NCBI GenBank assembly: GCA_005808665.1
Contig: SYLG01000033.1
Coordinates: forward strand, 1-43,202
Reading direction: 5' to 3'
Length of the DNA stretch: 43,202 nucleotides
Origin: Planctomycetia bacterium
Lineage (GTDB): Bacteria > Planctomycetota > Planctomycetia > Gemmatales > Gemmataceae
Both the position numbers and the translations under genes were made by a program. Below are positions 1 through 12,800 of the stretch, in pieces. The notes under the pieces were generated by a model that searched no databases, had not been told where the DNA came from, and worked only from the letters and a program-made list of their open reading frames with translations. Numbering within the stretch: the stretch's first letter is position 1; every line of letters starts with the position of its first letter.

Positions 1-117
1 CTCCTCCCTGGCACATCTGAGTAAAGTCTCGAGATCGTGTACCGTTTCCAAAAGTATGTCGGGTGACTGCATGCCAGCTGGTATCGCTGGAAAGACCCAT
101 TCGTGTCAACTAAAATC
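1..117. other. Left-edge sequence, no assignable gene
   Basis: This lies just downstream (minus strand) of the truncated LamG gene. On the minus strand two frames stay open to the window edge. One gives a protein-like stretch starting with an ATG at 72-70 (MQSPDILLETVHDLETLL). The other is in the +1 frame relative to the LamG stop. I recognise neither, so this could be the decayed remainder of the LamG gene or the start of another gene beyond the window. Confidence 0.3.
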
Positions 118-780
118 TCAAAATCCCGTGAACGCATACGTATAATTGTAATCATTTGAAGCACCCTTAATATACAGAGAGATTTTCTTTTTATTTAATG
201 CTACAACAATATTGTTGGTAGTGCCGTTACCCAAGTCGATGATCCGTTGCCAATTGCTACTGCTGTTGTCGGCAATGTTGGTGGAATTGAACCAGCCTTG
301 GATCGTGAATCCCGCATATTGACCCAACATCAAATCGGGAAGATTGCCATAGGCGGGAAAAGTGGTCGAGCTTTGGAAACTGTTCCCGGGGGTTGAAGTG
401 GTGGAAAGGATCGGGGTTATCGATGTGCTGTAAGGGCTTCCGGTGGTGATCGTAGTGGCAATGGTTTTCAGGTTGGACACCGTGGGATTGGGATACAGGG
501 TATCCATTTGAGCCCAGGTGGAAGCTCCATTGCCATAAGCATTCTGACCAAGCAAATCACTAAGTCGATCCGGAGCCATTTGCCCCAACGAAGCATCCAG
601 TCCGGGAATTTGAGGCAAGGCATCCTCCGCCAGACGAAGGGATTGGGAGATCGTATTCAGGTTGGCAAACGAAGGGTTGATCCGGTTTTCCAGGATTTCC
701 AAAAGGGGACGGCCCAATGGGACAGAAACCGGCCGGGAAAATTTGGATTTTGGGAAGAATTTGGCGAAACGCTTGAACAT
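118..780 (-). CDS. Short LamG-type exported protein, probably truncated
   Basis: The product is about 220 residues. It begins with a basic stretch (MFKRFAKFFPKSKFSRP) followed by LLEILENRINPS, the 'LExxENRxxxS' element seen near the N terminus of many very large planctomycete surface proteins and also present in the giant gene upstream. The C-terminal 70 residues (GFTIQGWFN, WQRIIDLGNG, KKKISLYIKG) look like the first strands of a LamG/concanavalin-like jelly roll, which normally runs to 150 residues or more. The stop TGA at 120-118 therefore falls inside the domain. An ATG pair at 783 and 780 follows AAGGAG; the second has the better spacing, so I place the start there. It lies 104 bases downstream of the giant gene on the same strand and could be co-transcribed with it. 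Decay by a nonsense or frameshift mutation is likely but not proven. Confidence 0.6.
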   Translation of the reverse strand: MFKRFAKFFPKSKFSRPVSVPLGRPLLEILENRINPSFANLNTISQSLRLAEDALPQIPGLDASLGQMAPDRLSDLLGQNAYGNGASTWAQMDTLYPNPTVSNLKTIATTITTGSPYSTSITPILSTTSTPGNSFQSSTTFPAYGNLPDLMLGQYAGFTIQGWFNSTNIADNSSSNWQRIIDLGNGTTNNIVVALNKKKISLYIKGASNDYNYTYAFTGF

Positions 781-884
781 CATCCGCTCCTTGAAAAAAA
801 GGGGGGAATGGGTCATTTAGGGGTACAAAACAATCTCCGTAGGCATTTTCCCTATGGCTATAGGAAATATTACCCTCTGCCAAC

Positions 885-3800
885 TCATTTAGGGCCAAAA
901 AGGATCGTTTGTTGTCCCTTTTCAACCCCACCCATGCCATCCTTCAGGACAAAGTTTATCTTCCTTGGGAAGGTGGATGGGGTCGTGCTGAAATTGCCAA
1001 AGGTCAGGTTGCGGGCCAGTTCCTGCACCGCTTCCACCGTTGCGTTTTCGGTGAATGAGATCACAAGCGATTTGGTGCCCACCCCTCCTTTATAGGAAGC
1101 GATCTGATTGCCCGATAACATTACCCGATTCCCGGTAAGGGTCACCAAATCCGACCCTTTGCTGTTCAATCCCAGGTAATCCGAGGGGGTTCCGTTGGCA
1201 ATGGCTACGGACAGTTCACCACCCGAAAAACGGATATTGTCCACATCGGAAAGGGTGATTTCCCGGTCCAGGAATACCCTGCCCCCTCCCTGGCGATAGT
1301 GGACCGACGATTGCGAAAACCGGATGGTTGGCGCATTGTTGATAGCTTGGACCTGAACAACAATGGTCAATGCCTGGCTTTGGGCGTTTTCCCTTCCGGT
1401 CCCATCATTCAGGACAAAGGAAATGGCCCGTGGCTTGGTCGAGGGATTGTCACCTGCCACGGAAAATTGGATGTTCCGGATCAAGGCCTGGGTGGCCTCG
1501 GGGGTGGAATGGGAATGGAGGTTAACAACCAAAGGCAGGTTGTCCTTGCCGCCCGAGAAGGTACCCATCAACTTGCCCGAATAGGTAACCTGATTGCCTT
1601 GGACCCCGATCTGGCCAGATTTACTCCCCTGGTTTTTGATGGTAAGCCGATCCTCTGCCGTGGCATTAACCTCCCCATTTACTCTCAACATTCCGAGATT
1701 GAAATTCCGGGGGGCATCGAGGTCTGTCAACCGGACATTTCCGCCCAAGGCAACCGGTGCATGTCCTTCGGTGAAGAGGAGGTGCTGGAATGGCGTGGCC
1801 GTAAGGAGAGGCGTTTCATTCAGGGTACGACCGAGCAACCAGGACCTCATCTGGGTAGAGGAAGCCAGTTCAAGCCTTTCCGAGACCACTTGACCGTTGG
1901 AAGGCTGCTGATTGATTTGGATGTTCAACGATTCCGCCTGGTGCGCCAAATAGTGGGCAGATCCCAGGATGGCCCGGGCTACGGCTATCTTTCCTTGTGC
2001 TTTTTCGACCTTCAAAAGATTGGTAAGCACAGCAGGCGAAGGGGCCCCCGAAGGATCAATCACAAGCCTGTAGACTCCGGTGATGTAGCGTTCGGCGGCC
2101 TTGGTACCTTTTTGAAGGGTGGCCATCCTGGCTGCACATTCGGGGGAGGAAAGGATGTGGGACAAAACCTCGGTTTCGGAATGGTTTGATTGCAGGAGCT
2201 TCACCCATGGGGCAATTTCAAAGGGTTGCCCGGTTCGACCCAAATAATTTTTGTACCAGCCACCTACCATCAGGGAATAGGCCTCGGAGCTGGTTCCAAT
2301 CTCGGTGGCCATGGCGGTTCGGGAAAGGGAATGATTGTCCAGCCTTCGGCTACTCTGGTCGAGGTAGGCCGGATTCGGTTGGCGCCCCAAAACCTGGGCA
2401 AACACGGTTTGAACAAATTGTCGTGAGGCGCCCTGATCGGCGAACAGGGTTGAATCCACCGATTGGACAGGGTTAGGCAACCCGTTCAGGACCGCGCATC
2501 CATTGACCTTTATTTGTTCCATGTTGGAATGGTGGAGCTGGTTGTTCCAGGTTTGAAGGATTCCCGGAGCTGCCCAGCCATTTTCGCCAAGAGTATTTGT
2601 GACAAGTTGGTCGATACCCTCGCCACCCTCGATGGACAGGTTGCCCAGGAGTTGGTCGCCCAGGCTGATGAAGAAGCTGTCAAGGCCCTCGTTCCCCTCG
2701 ATTCGCAATCCATTCAGCCCGCTGTTTTTTCCTACCGAGACACTGTCATTTCCAGTTCCAAGGTTCAGCAACAGCGTAGTGGGGGTGGAAAACTCCATAC
2801 CCAATGTGCTTGTGGAAAGGGTCTGTTGGTCCAAAACAAAACTGCGCCCATCCGCAAACAGCGTATCATCGGCATGAACGGATTGGTATCCGCCAACCTG
2901 GGCTGCCAACGGGGTATCATGGATCCCCTTGAGGCTGGTGAGAGCCATGGAAAGGACCTGATCGGTGGACCCGCCCTGGATGGCGAGCGTACCGGAATGG
3001 ATCGTTCCCAAAAGATTCGTCGTGATCTGGCCATTGAAACCATGGGCCGAAACACCCGTGGCAAGGGACACATGGGAGGCATTTCCGTTCTGGCCGAGGC
3101 TTTCCAGGCTGGAGGTGGGAGCCGTTTCCAATCCCTCATTGCCAAACAGGGAGACGATGCCACCATGGGCAACAATCCTGGACCCGTTTTCAACAAGGAT
3201 CTTTGCCGGACCATGGGATCCGGACAGGGCGTTCAGCGAAACGCCTGCGGAAGCTGTGATGGCTGATGGGACATGGAGGGTACCTTCGTTGGACAGGTGG
3301 ATGTCGCCTCCGGCAAATAGCCCCTTCCCTGGCAATCCGTCCTTGGCCCCGATGGTCAACTCGCCTCGGTTCTGAAGAGAGATATCTCCCAAACGGCTTC
3401 GGCCGGAAATATGGCCGGTTACGGTTTGGATCGGGCTTGCTGTGGTACCGATGCCCAAAAGGCCCTCGATCCTGACTTCGGATCCCTTTACCAAAGGGAG
3501 AGCTGGCCCGGACCTTTTGATTGGGGTGCCGGATCGGGTCGAAGAGGGACCCACCGCCTTTGTCGCAGGCGGAACATACGCCACCACAGATCCCTGGTCG
3601 GCACTCAGGGATACCACCCCATTGCTTGTCATGGGTCCAATGTTCATGTTGCCCAGGAGCTGCTCCGCATAAATCCCATCAGGCGCGGTGATCTGAACTT
3701 CATTGAGAATGAGCATGGTGATCGGGTCGGATTCGGTGCCAAACGATCCCCCCGCGGTTGCGGTTAGGGATGCCCCCTGCAAATTGGCCGCACCATCAAC

Positions 3801-6800
3801 CAGGTTAAACTCACTGATGTTTTGTGTTAATGCGGAGGTCCCTGAACCAAAGGCGGAAAATCCGATCAGAACCTTGTCCGTTCCCAAAAGCTGCAACAGG
3901 TTCAGGCCGGTTTGGACAAGCGTGGCGGTCTCTCCCGTTACGGTATCAGTAAGGACACAGGTCCAGGATTCCTCCCAGATGGAATAGGCAAGGTTGACCA
4001 TAATAGGGTCGCCCGAATTGAAAACCACCGATCCAGCCGATTGGGGAATATAAGCCGGACCGGTAGGACTATAAAAGTCAAATCCGGCGGATGCGGAGTT
4101 TGCAGATCCATTACCAAGATCAAGCACAAAAGACATCGTCCCTTGTTGGGACAGCCCCATAGGATTGGTTGGGACCGTGGTCTTGAACGGATTCATAAGG
4201 GTAAAGGCAAGACCGCCCCCCAGCCCGGTGGATTGGTAAAGGAAGGAAACGGTGAAATCCGCATTCAAACCAACGGTTTGGGAAAGCACCAAGCCGTTGA
4301 CACTTGGCCAATCGACATTGTCGGGATTGGAGGCCACCTGATTGGTGAAGGTGAGGTCGTTATTGGTGATGCTTACCTGGCCATTGACAGAGCTGGCTGT
4401 CCAACCAGTCCCATCCTCATTGAATCCCTCAATGGATTGCCGGTCTGAGCTTGGGTTGTCCAGGATGCTTTGTTCGGCAGTAAGGGAAATGGCTCCACCA
4501 GAGTTAATTTGGCCCAGATTCAGGTTTCCCGTCACCTGATTGAGGGACACATTGCTTTTGCTGTAGGCGTCCACCCGACCGACCGCCTCGATGGATAGGG
4601 GATCCAGGGGGCCGGATCCCAAGGGACCATTGGCAATGAGGAACAGGTTATTGCTGGTGATGGTGGTTGGGCCGGATCCACTGGAAGAGAGGATGCTCCC
4701 CTCGGCAGTCAATCGGACCGTTCCGGGACCCTGGATGGAATCTATATTCATATCGCCAGCCGTTTCGGTCAAAAGGACCGCATCGCCGGATTGTGCTGTG
4801 ATCGTTCCGCCAACTGCGACATCGACAAAAAGAGGTCGGGTGATAATGACCTGAACCCCGGTGGGAACAATTTCGTAAGGGGGGTTGTCATAATAATACA
4901 ACTGGGATTCGCCAAAGATGTTGGTGCCCACCATCATCACCTCACCCGCCAGCGAGGCCATGGTGAGAAGTTCTTTTTGGACGGGGGTCAAGGTCTGGTT
5001 TTCGATATCAGCAAGGGGAATGACCACCGGAGACTTGCTATTTCCAACAGATTCTGAAGCAAACAAAGCCAGGTTACCGGCCTGGATATTGACCTTGCTG
5101 GTTGGGGTGTTGCCCAATCCATCCTGTTTTTCCAGGGCGACCAGGGAAATCCCGGCAATGAGTCCAAACGCCGAGGTGCTTCCCGCAGTCAACTGGTCCA
5201 CGGTCGAAGCAGGGGCAATGAAAACATAAGTGGAATCATAGGTCCCAAATTGCGGAAGGGTTTGCCAGGTGGGGCCAAAAGCAAGCGTGTTTGCAAAGGA
5301 AGTCACGCACTGTTGCCAGGTATCGTTGGCCCAGGTTTGGACCTGGTCGTTGGTTGCGGTGGGGATACCATAGGCCGCCGCAACCTGCGGTTCCAGGACG
5401 CTTATATCATCGGCATTGACGACAAACACCCCGTTCTGGACGGTTCCATTGGGGACAAGGTTCCAATATTGGAGATAATTCCGATCAATCATCCCTTCAT
5501 AGGTTGTCACGGTCCGGGTGGTGGAATCGGAAATATCCTCGGATAGGAAATCCATGATTTTGGAACGACTGGCGGTAGTCAACTCGACCGTGTTCAAACC
5601 CGAACCGTCAGGCAGGAGCCCATCGACAATGCTGCCTTGCAGGGCCGACAGACTTACGGTTCCTGCGGCGCTAACCGACCCGACCCGCAAATTCCCATGG
5701 GATTGGGAAGCATAAATATTCACCGCGGCAGTGGCGTTAAAAATCCCCCCGGTGATCGACCCATTGGCGAGCGTTTGCGGATTCAATTCCAGGGTGATCG
5801 CCTGGGAAGCGGTCCCGATGGATCCGGTGGTGGAATTCAGGGAGATATTCGATCCCTGAATGCCGGAGCTGCCGTTGGCCGCCGTGATGTTTCCGTTTGC
5901 GGTGATTACCACTTCAGCCAGGGCTGGGGTAAGGTAACCAAACCGGAAATCGGAAATGGTCTGCGAAGCAAAGGCTCCCCCATCGGAGGCGGTGAATCCA
6001 ATAAAAGAGGTCTCCGCATTCAGGACTGCGGCAAGGTTGATGGAATACTGGGTGGAGTAGGTGGCACCGGTGTCGAGGTCGGTCAGAGCCTCGAACAGGG
6101 TCCCCGACGATTGATCATAATTGAGGTTGACCAGGATCTGGTGGCCTGAGGCCATATTGATCGGGCCCGTGGGGTTGTAGTTTCCCCATGCCCCATTGGT
6201 GACAAAATTGGTCCCAACCGTGTGACCATCGTAGACATTGATTTCAAAGGCGGCGGTGTTCTGGTTATTGGCAATCCCTTCGTAACCAAGCGATCCCCCA
6301 TAGGACCCGATTGCGTTCAGGCCCTCATTCTGGAAGACAAGGGCCATGCCATCGGCGGGATTGGAGCCCAAGGCCTGGTAAACAAAACTTGCCTCAAAGC
6401 TGTTTGTCACCCGAATGGGGGTGTTATACCAGGCGGCGGAAAGTTGGTTGTTGACACCGGGGGGAATCGCCACCAGCGTATTGCCGGCAATTTGAGGCAA
6501 ATTCGGCTGGAATTGGAAGTTGGTGATGGTCTGGATGGATGTGGCACCCCCATCCCCACCGGTGAATCCCAAATAAGCGGTCGGCCCAAGCAGTGCTTCG
6601 AGCCGAACATTGGAATGGACCTTTGTGTAGGTTGTGGAGGTCACGCTATCGACCAGGGTTTCAGTCAGGGTTTGGGAAATTTCATCATACACCAAAGTAA
6701 CATCAATCGGATGGCCCGAGGCGATGTTTACATTTCCCGTGGCTTGATAGGTGCCGGTATAGTTATTGGTGAGATAATTGGTCCCTATTTGATGGCCATT

Positions 6801-9800
6801 GTAGATGTTCATTTCATAGGCAACAGTTTGTCCGGTAATACCCGTATACCCCAAAGACCCTCCAACATTTCCAAGAGCGGTTGAGATCTGATTCTGGAAG
6901 CTGAAAGTAATTCCATCTGCAGCCCGGGCACCACTCGGAGTGTAGGTGAATTGGGCAATAAAGCTGCCTGTTGAAACTTTGGTAGGGAGCCAAGCGCTGG
7001 TGGCCGTGTCATTGACGCCATCGGTTAGTTGAAGGGATATTGAATTGTTACCGATCACAGCGCCTTGTGTTTGAAAACCGGAAAAACCAACAATGGCTTC
7101 CACACCATTCACCAGGGACCAATCATTGGTTCCTCCGGAGAACCCGGTAATGGCAAGCGGTGTTGTGGAGATATCATCCACGGCAAGGTCACCAGGGGAG
7201 GAAAGGAATACGCCCTCCTCACCAAAAGCGGAAACGGAAAAACCGCTGGTGGCATTGACGCTTAGGGGCAATTGTTCGGATCCAAGACTTCCCTGGGTGG
7301 CGGTCAACTGGATTTCATTGGCTGTAATTCCTTCCGTGCTGGATTGTGACAGGTCGCCCAGGGTATTGATGCTGACGTTACCCGCAAACAGGACCCCACC
7401 ACCAAGGATGACGCTTGCGTTGGAGTTCACAGACAAATTGCCGGTTTGCATGGCCCCAAAATCGATGGCAATCGGATTGTCCGCTTTGAGAAAAGAGTAA
7501 AGGTTAAGGCTGTAACCGCTTGGATATTGGTAGTTTATATACTCTGCAGGCATTCCATTGGCGTACTCGTTATGCTTTTCAGGGGTAAAATATGCGGTGA
7601 AATATCCGTTGGTGGTTTGTTCCGCCACAAGGTATTCGGTAAACTGATATCCCGATGGGAGGGTGTAATTGCTTGAGGGGATGTTCACTCCGGGTGGATT
7701 TGTCGATCCTTCTGCCAGAACGATCTGTGCGGGATTAGAGATGTAATAAGGGTCAAAGACAGTAAGGTTACTCCCATCGGTTGGCGACCAATGCAAAAGG
7801 ACATCATCCACAAAGACATTGCTTTGAGTGCTGGGATCGCCACCATAGGGGGATGCTCCTGACAATTGGAGAGTGTAATTCCCAGCCTCGGTCACTTGGA
7901 ATGGGGCGGATGTAATAAAATAAGTCCAGCTGGTTAAACCCGGGGTTATCCTACCCAATTGGGTTCCATCAATGCTTACAGTAATCGGATTGTTTTCATA
8001 TCCACTTCGTTGGGCGGCAAAAAACGATACGGAATAATATCCTGGATACAGGTACACACTTTGGGTAATGTATCCGCTATTTTGGATAAACGCACAAGCG
8101 TTGTCGGCATCCAGGGGAGTGGCCGGGGAAAAAGCACTACCCGTGGTGGCAAGGCCTGCATTGTTGGAGCCTTCGGTATAAGGATCGGGGTTGTTGAACT
8201 TCCATCCAAACCCACCCTCATTTAGTGTTAGTGCATCTTGTGCTGAGGTTGGGTAGGTATATGTTTTGGGGTCGAGATTTTGTTGATTTGTATAATTGAG
8301 GGCAAAATTGGAATTGGATACCTGGGGGCCAAAATTCCAGAAACCACCGTTAGGGGAATTGTCAAAAGTGGTCCATACATCCCCCCCCACATTGAGACCC
8401 CGCCAGAGATTGGCACTGGCCGTTTGGCTGATTAGGGATCCCGAAACGGGATTATAAGTTGTTTCAGAGGAAGTGGATGTCACATTTGGTGCAGCAGGAT
8501 AGGTTTGAACCTGGGAACCGGCAATGTAGGGAGAGGTATAGGTCGCCAAACCTTGACCGGGCTGGTAAACATATTTGGTATTCTGTAATTTAAGCGTATC
8601 CTGGATCTCTATCGTTCCCGATACTTCGGTGGTTCCTGAACTGATTCCCTCAAGGACCAATTCCATTCCCGTTTCATTGTTTATGGAGGCCAAACCCGGT
8701 CCTCCGATCATGTTGATTTTCCCCCAGGAGGTTGTGGAAATAATCTTGCCTTTCAAAATCGCCCCTACCTGGGCCGAGGTGGTGGCTATCGGACTAATCG
8801 TGATCTGGTTGGTTTGAGCATTGTAGATTGCCGTAAAATCGATTTCCCCGGTGCCAAGGTAGCTGGCGGGAATGGAATAAATCGGTGAGGTTACGGTTCC
8901 ACCTTGATAGCTTGCCTGGTACTGGGTCAGCGTGGTTCCCAAGCCAGCGGTCAAATTGATGTTGATATTGGTGGAAATACCGACATTGATTGGAGCATTG
9001 ATGTCAATGATCAGGGCGGTAATCGATACCTGGGCTGCCGTCAATCCCCCCATCAGGTAGGGACTGACCTGGGAATCCTGCCCTTGGGCAAAGATGGTCT
9101 GGTCGGGAAGGAAAACGGGAAGGTACCCCTGACCGTTGTTGCCATCTCCCACCAGAACATAACTTCCATTGGCGGAAAGAATGTTGCCGCTTCCCGTATA
9201 ACTTGTTTGACCTTGAGTAGCAGTTGTATCTTGATAATTACCCTGATAGGGGGCCGCATTTCCAAACAAAATCCCATAAGTATACTCAGCATTTTCGGGG
9301 TAAAACTGACTCAATTCAGTATAACTTTCATCCAACTGCCTTGCACCAGGTCCAATGACGCTTAGGTTATGTGTGGCAATAAGGTAATCGTAGGCGGCCG
9401 TTGCGGCCAGGTTGGCGTTCCAACCGGTAGTGGTCCGCCCCGGCTGGAAGGCATACCCTGGTATCGTGTAGTTGGGATTGTAACTTGTGGCACTGATTCC
9501 GGGTGGATTCCCGCTTGGGGGTTGTTGGGTCGCCGCCCATGCGTCCAAAATATTCCCGCCCACGCCGTAATAGGAATTGGGTGTGCTAAGCACAAACGCC
9601 GAGTTTGGACTGGAAATGGTCACGCTGACCGCCTTGATCGGGGCTATTTCAATAATCGCTCCCATGGCGTTCGTCAGGGTGACATCGCCTGCTGGGTTGT
9701 TGAAATAGCCTTCGATGAGCATGGCTGGGCCGGAAGTTGTCCCGGTTCCCACCGCGGAAGGGTAACTTTGGTTCACCTCAATCGTTGGAGTGGTTTCCCC

Positions 9801-12800
9801 ATGGGTGCCGGGAAGGACAAGAGACCCCTGATCAAGATTTCCCCCACCAACCTTCATTAGGGAAACCGTTCCTGCATTTTTCCCATTGAGAATGGAAACC
9901 CCATCGAGGAGGAGATAATTTGCGGAGGGGTTGGTTATCGAAATGGAGGGCGAGTAGGCGGAAAGGGTGGCGGTCCCCTCCAGGCTTCCCGCCTTCACCA
10001 GGACATTTCCACCCTGGGCGACCAGTCCCGAAAGTTGGAGGGCAGCGACGGGTGTGTTGGACACCGAAGTGCTTAAAATGGCGGCGGTTGCGGGATCGGT
10101 CACGCTGCTGGTATTGGGGAGGTAGTTGGTGTTGTAGGCGGCCTGGAAGGGAAAAAACACCTGGCCGGGGAGGACCGGTACCACCTGATTCGGGGAAAGG
10201 GTCTGATGGACAAAGGTGGTATGATTGGCAAGGGGTATCGATGGTCCACCATTGATCGTCAAAGCGTCTCCTGAATCATTGACCAAAATATCCAATTGGT
10301 AAGCGACCCCGGCCTCCACGGTCCCCCCGAGGGTCGCGCTGCTGGAATTGTTCAAAACATCAAAGGTGTCCGAATGGATGAAATTACGGTCATATTGGGT
10401 GCGCCAGTAGGTTGTTCCTGTATTGTTCCCCGGATTGGCCCCCAGATAGAGGTTGCCTCCACTTTGGATGGTCGAGGAGTTACCTACTGAAAGATTGGCA
10501 TTGGCACCGAGGTAGCAATCCTCGGTGGAGGCAAGCGGAATATCAATGAGGCCCCGCGTCCTTGCATACGCTAAAGCCAAGGTGTTTACACTCGATGTTT
10601 GGCCATTGAGGGGGTTTTCTCCGGCAACGATCGACACGGTTCCCAAACCGAAAATCGTGGTATTGGTCCCTGATTGAACCGATTGGTTGACTGTCCAATT
10701 ACTGGTAGCCGAACTGGTGGCGTTGCCTCCCAGACCCCAAGTTGTGGTGGAGGCACTGGTGGAGGCATTGATAAAGACAAGGGTTCCAATGGCGATGGAG
10801 CCCGCCGTTGCGACGATACTTACATCCTCGCCAATCGAAACGCTTGTGGTTACGGTTGCCGTTTGCGAAGTATTGTTCCAATCGAGTGAAACAAGCAGAC
10901 CACCCGTGGCCAGGTTGGCATTTTCCTGCATTTGGGCCGTTTGGGTCGCCAGGATCGAGATACCCGAGGAGGCACCCCCTACGATTCCGTTGGAATGGAT
11001 CGACACCCCATCCGCGATCGTTACGGTGCTAACCGGGTTGAAATTGGTGGTGATGCTGCCGCCATACCCGGTCAAAACACCGCCCGCCCCAACCCGTACC
11101 ATGTAGCCATCCACATCGTTACCGAGGGTAGCCCGTTGAAACTGGTTCTGTGAAGCAATATCGATCGGGCCGGTGGAGGTTAGGGTGGTGCCACTATTGA
11201 GGGCGACTGTGGCGCTTGGGCTTGAGCTATTGACGACAACGGTTCCCCCACCCCCTGCCAGGTTGACATTGACCGAATCGGCATAGGCATCATAGGTCAT
11301 GGTGGTAACTGCCTGAACCGTGATGCTACCCGCGTTGATTGTGCTGGAACCAATCGACAAACTTGCATTGGGTGAATTGGTCGTCTCCGCCCTGGAGGCC
11401 TCACCACTAATACGGCCTCCCGATCCTGCCATCGCCTGGGCGGTGTTGGAACCACTAACCGTTGCGGAAACGGACAGCCTTCCTTCTGCAACAAAATCCA
11501 CATGGGAAAGGGTTGTCGTGATGGTCGGCGTAAAAGTGGATTGGGCCTGGTACACCCCGACGCCCAACCCGGAAATCGTGTAACTGGTTTGGGCGGGAGA
11601 GTTGGGGTCCTGGCCACTATCCCGGGCCATTGCCGTGGTGTTGCACTGGGCGTTGATGGTTGCGTTGCCATCCACGGTGAGCGGGACGGGAGTTGCGCTG
11701 GTTCCGATGATGTTTGCGGCGATGGTTTCGCTGTAGGTCAGTTGATGGGTTTCGCCGGTCCCGGCTAATCCACCGATGGTTATCGAATATCCATCCGAGG
11801 TGATCGTATGATTGCCGGTCGCCTGGAGGAGGAGATCTCCCACGGCAATCGACCCGGCGTTTGCGATTTGGGCCGTGGAGCTGCCATCACAAATCGTATC
11901 CGACATAAAAACGCCAATGGAGCCTAGCCCGCCGGCCCCGCCAAAAATTTGGGCCAGGAGGGTGTCCTGGCTAAAGGAACCAACGGTCAAGTCCCCATAA
12001 TCAACGCCTGGATTTCCCGTTTGAAGAGTGGATCCACTATCGACGGAAGCAAGGAAGGTGGAAGAATCGGTGATGTTGGAATTGCCTCCCGCCCCAGCCA
12101 CACCAAGGGAAACCGACACGGCTGTGGGAACCGACATGGTGGAAAGGGAACTATTGCCGGTAGCTTCCACAGAAACACCAGTGCCGGTGGTGGAGACCGT
12201 GGCTCCACGAATCAAAGCCTCCACTGTATCCGTAGTCGTGATTTCGGCAAGGGAAATGCCAAGGGAGCCGCCAGCCTCACCCACGGACAGGGCCCCCGCC
12301 CCTACCGAAGCGTTTAATGTGGATTCTTCCAGGGCGGCGACGGTTATCCCATCGGCGCCCTGGTCATTACCGGACCCCATTTGGGTCAAGATGGAGGTCA
12401 GGTTGGTCCCATACAAAAGCCCAGCCATTACAGTGTTTTCCGTGGTTATGGCAGCGGAGGCTCCTCCCCCGGAAAGAGCCGCCCCATCGCCGGCCGCAAC
12501 ACTCACCGCCACAGCGACTACCGTCGCATTGACTGTTTGGTCGGAGGTAGCCTCTACCACAATTGGAACCGAAGCAAGGATCGTGGTCGGGCTGGAAGGA
12601 TTGGTAGAGGTTGAGCCAATAAAAGCTTCAACCGTATTTCCGATGGTAATTTTGCCGATGGCGGAACTGGGAGCCAGGGCAATCGCTGCGGAACCGACAG
12701 AAACGGCAAGGCTCCCTGCCCCACTACTAACCTGGTAGCTGGATTGATCCAAGGCGGAGACGGTTAGCGTTTCTTCGGCCGTACCGTTCACGGTTGTGGT

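Noticed and set aside
847-875. CCTATGGCTATAGG near-palindrome between the giant and LamG genes as a terminator
   Set aside because: The stem is only five to six mostly A-T pairs, and there is no T run on the minus strand.
2463-3266. Many plus-strand open frames opposite the giant gene
   Set aside because: They are antisense shadows. The minus-strand frame is intact for 18.9 kb and shows a consistent repeat architecture.
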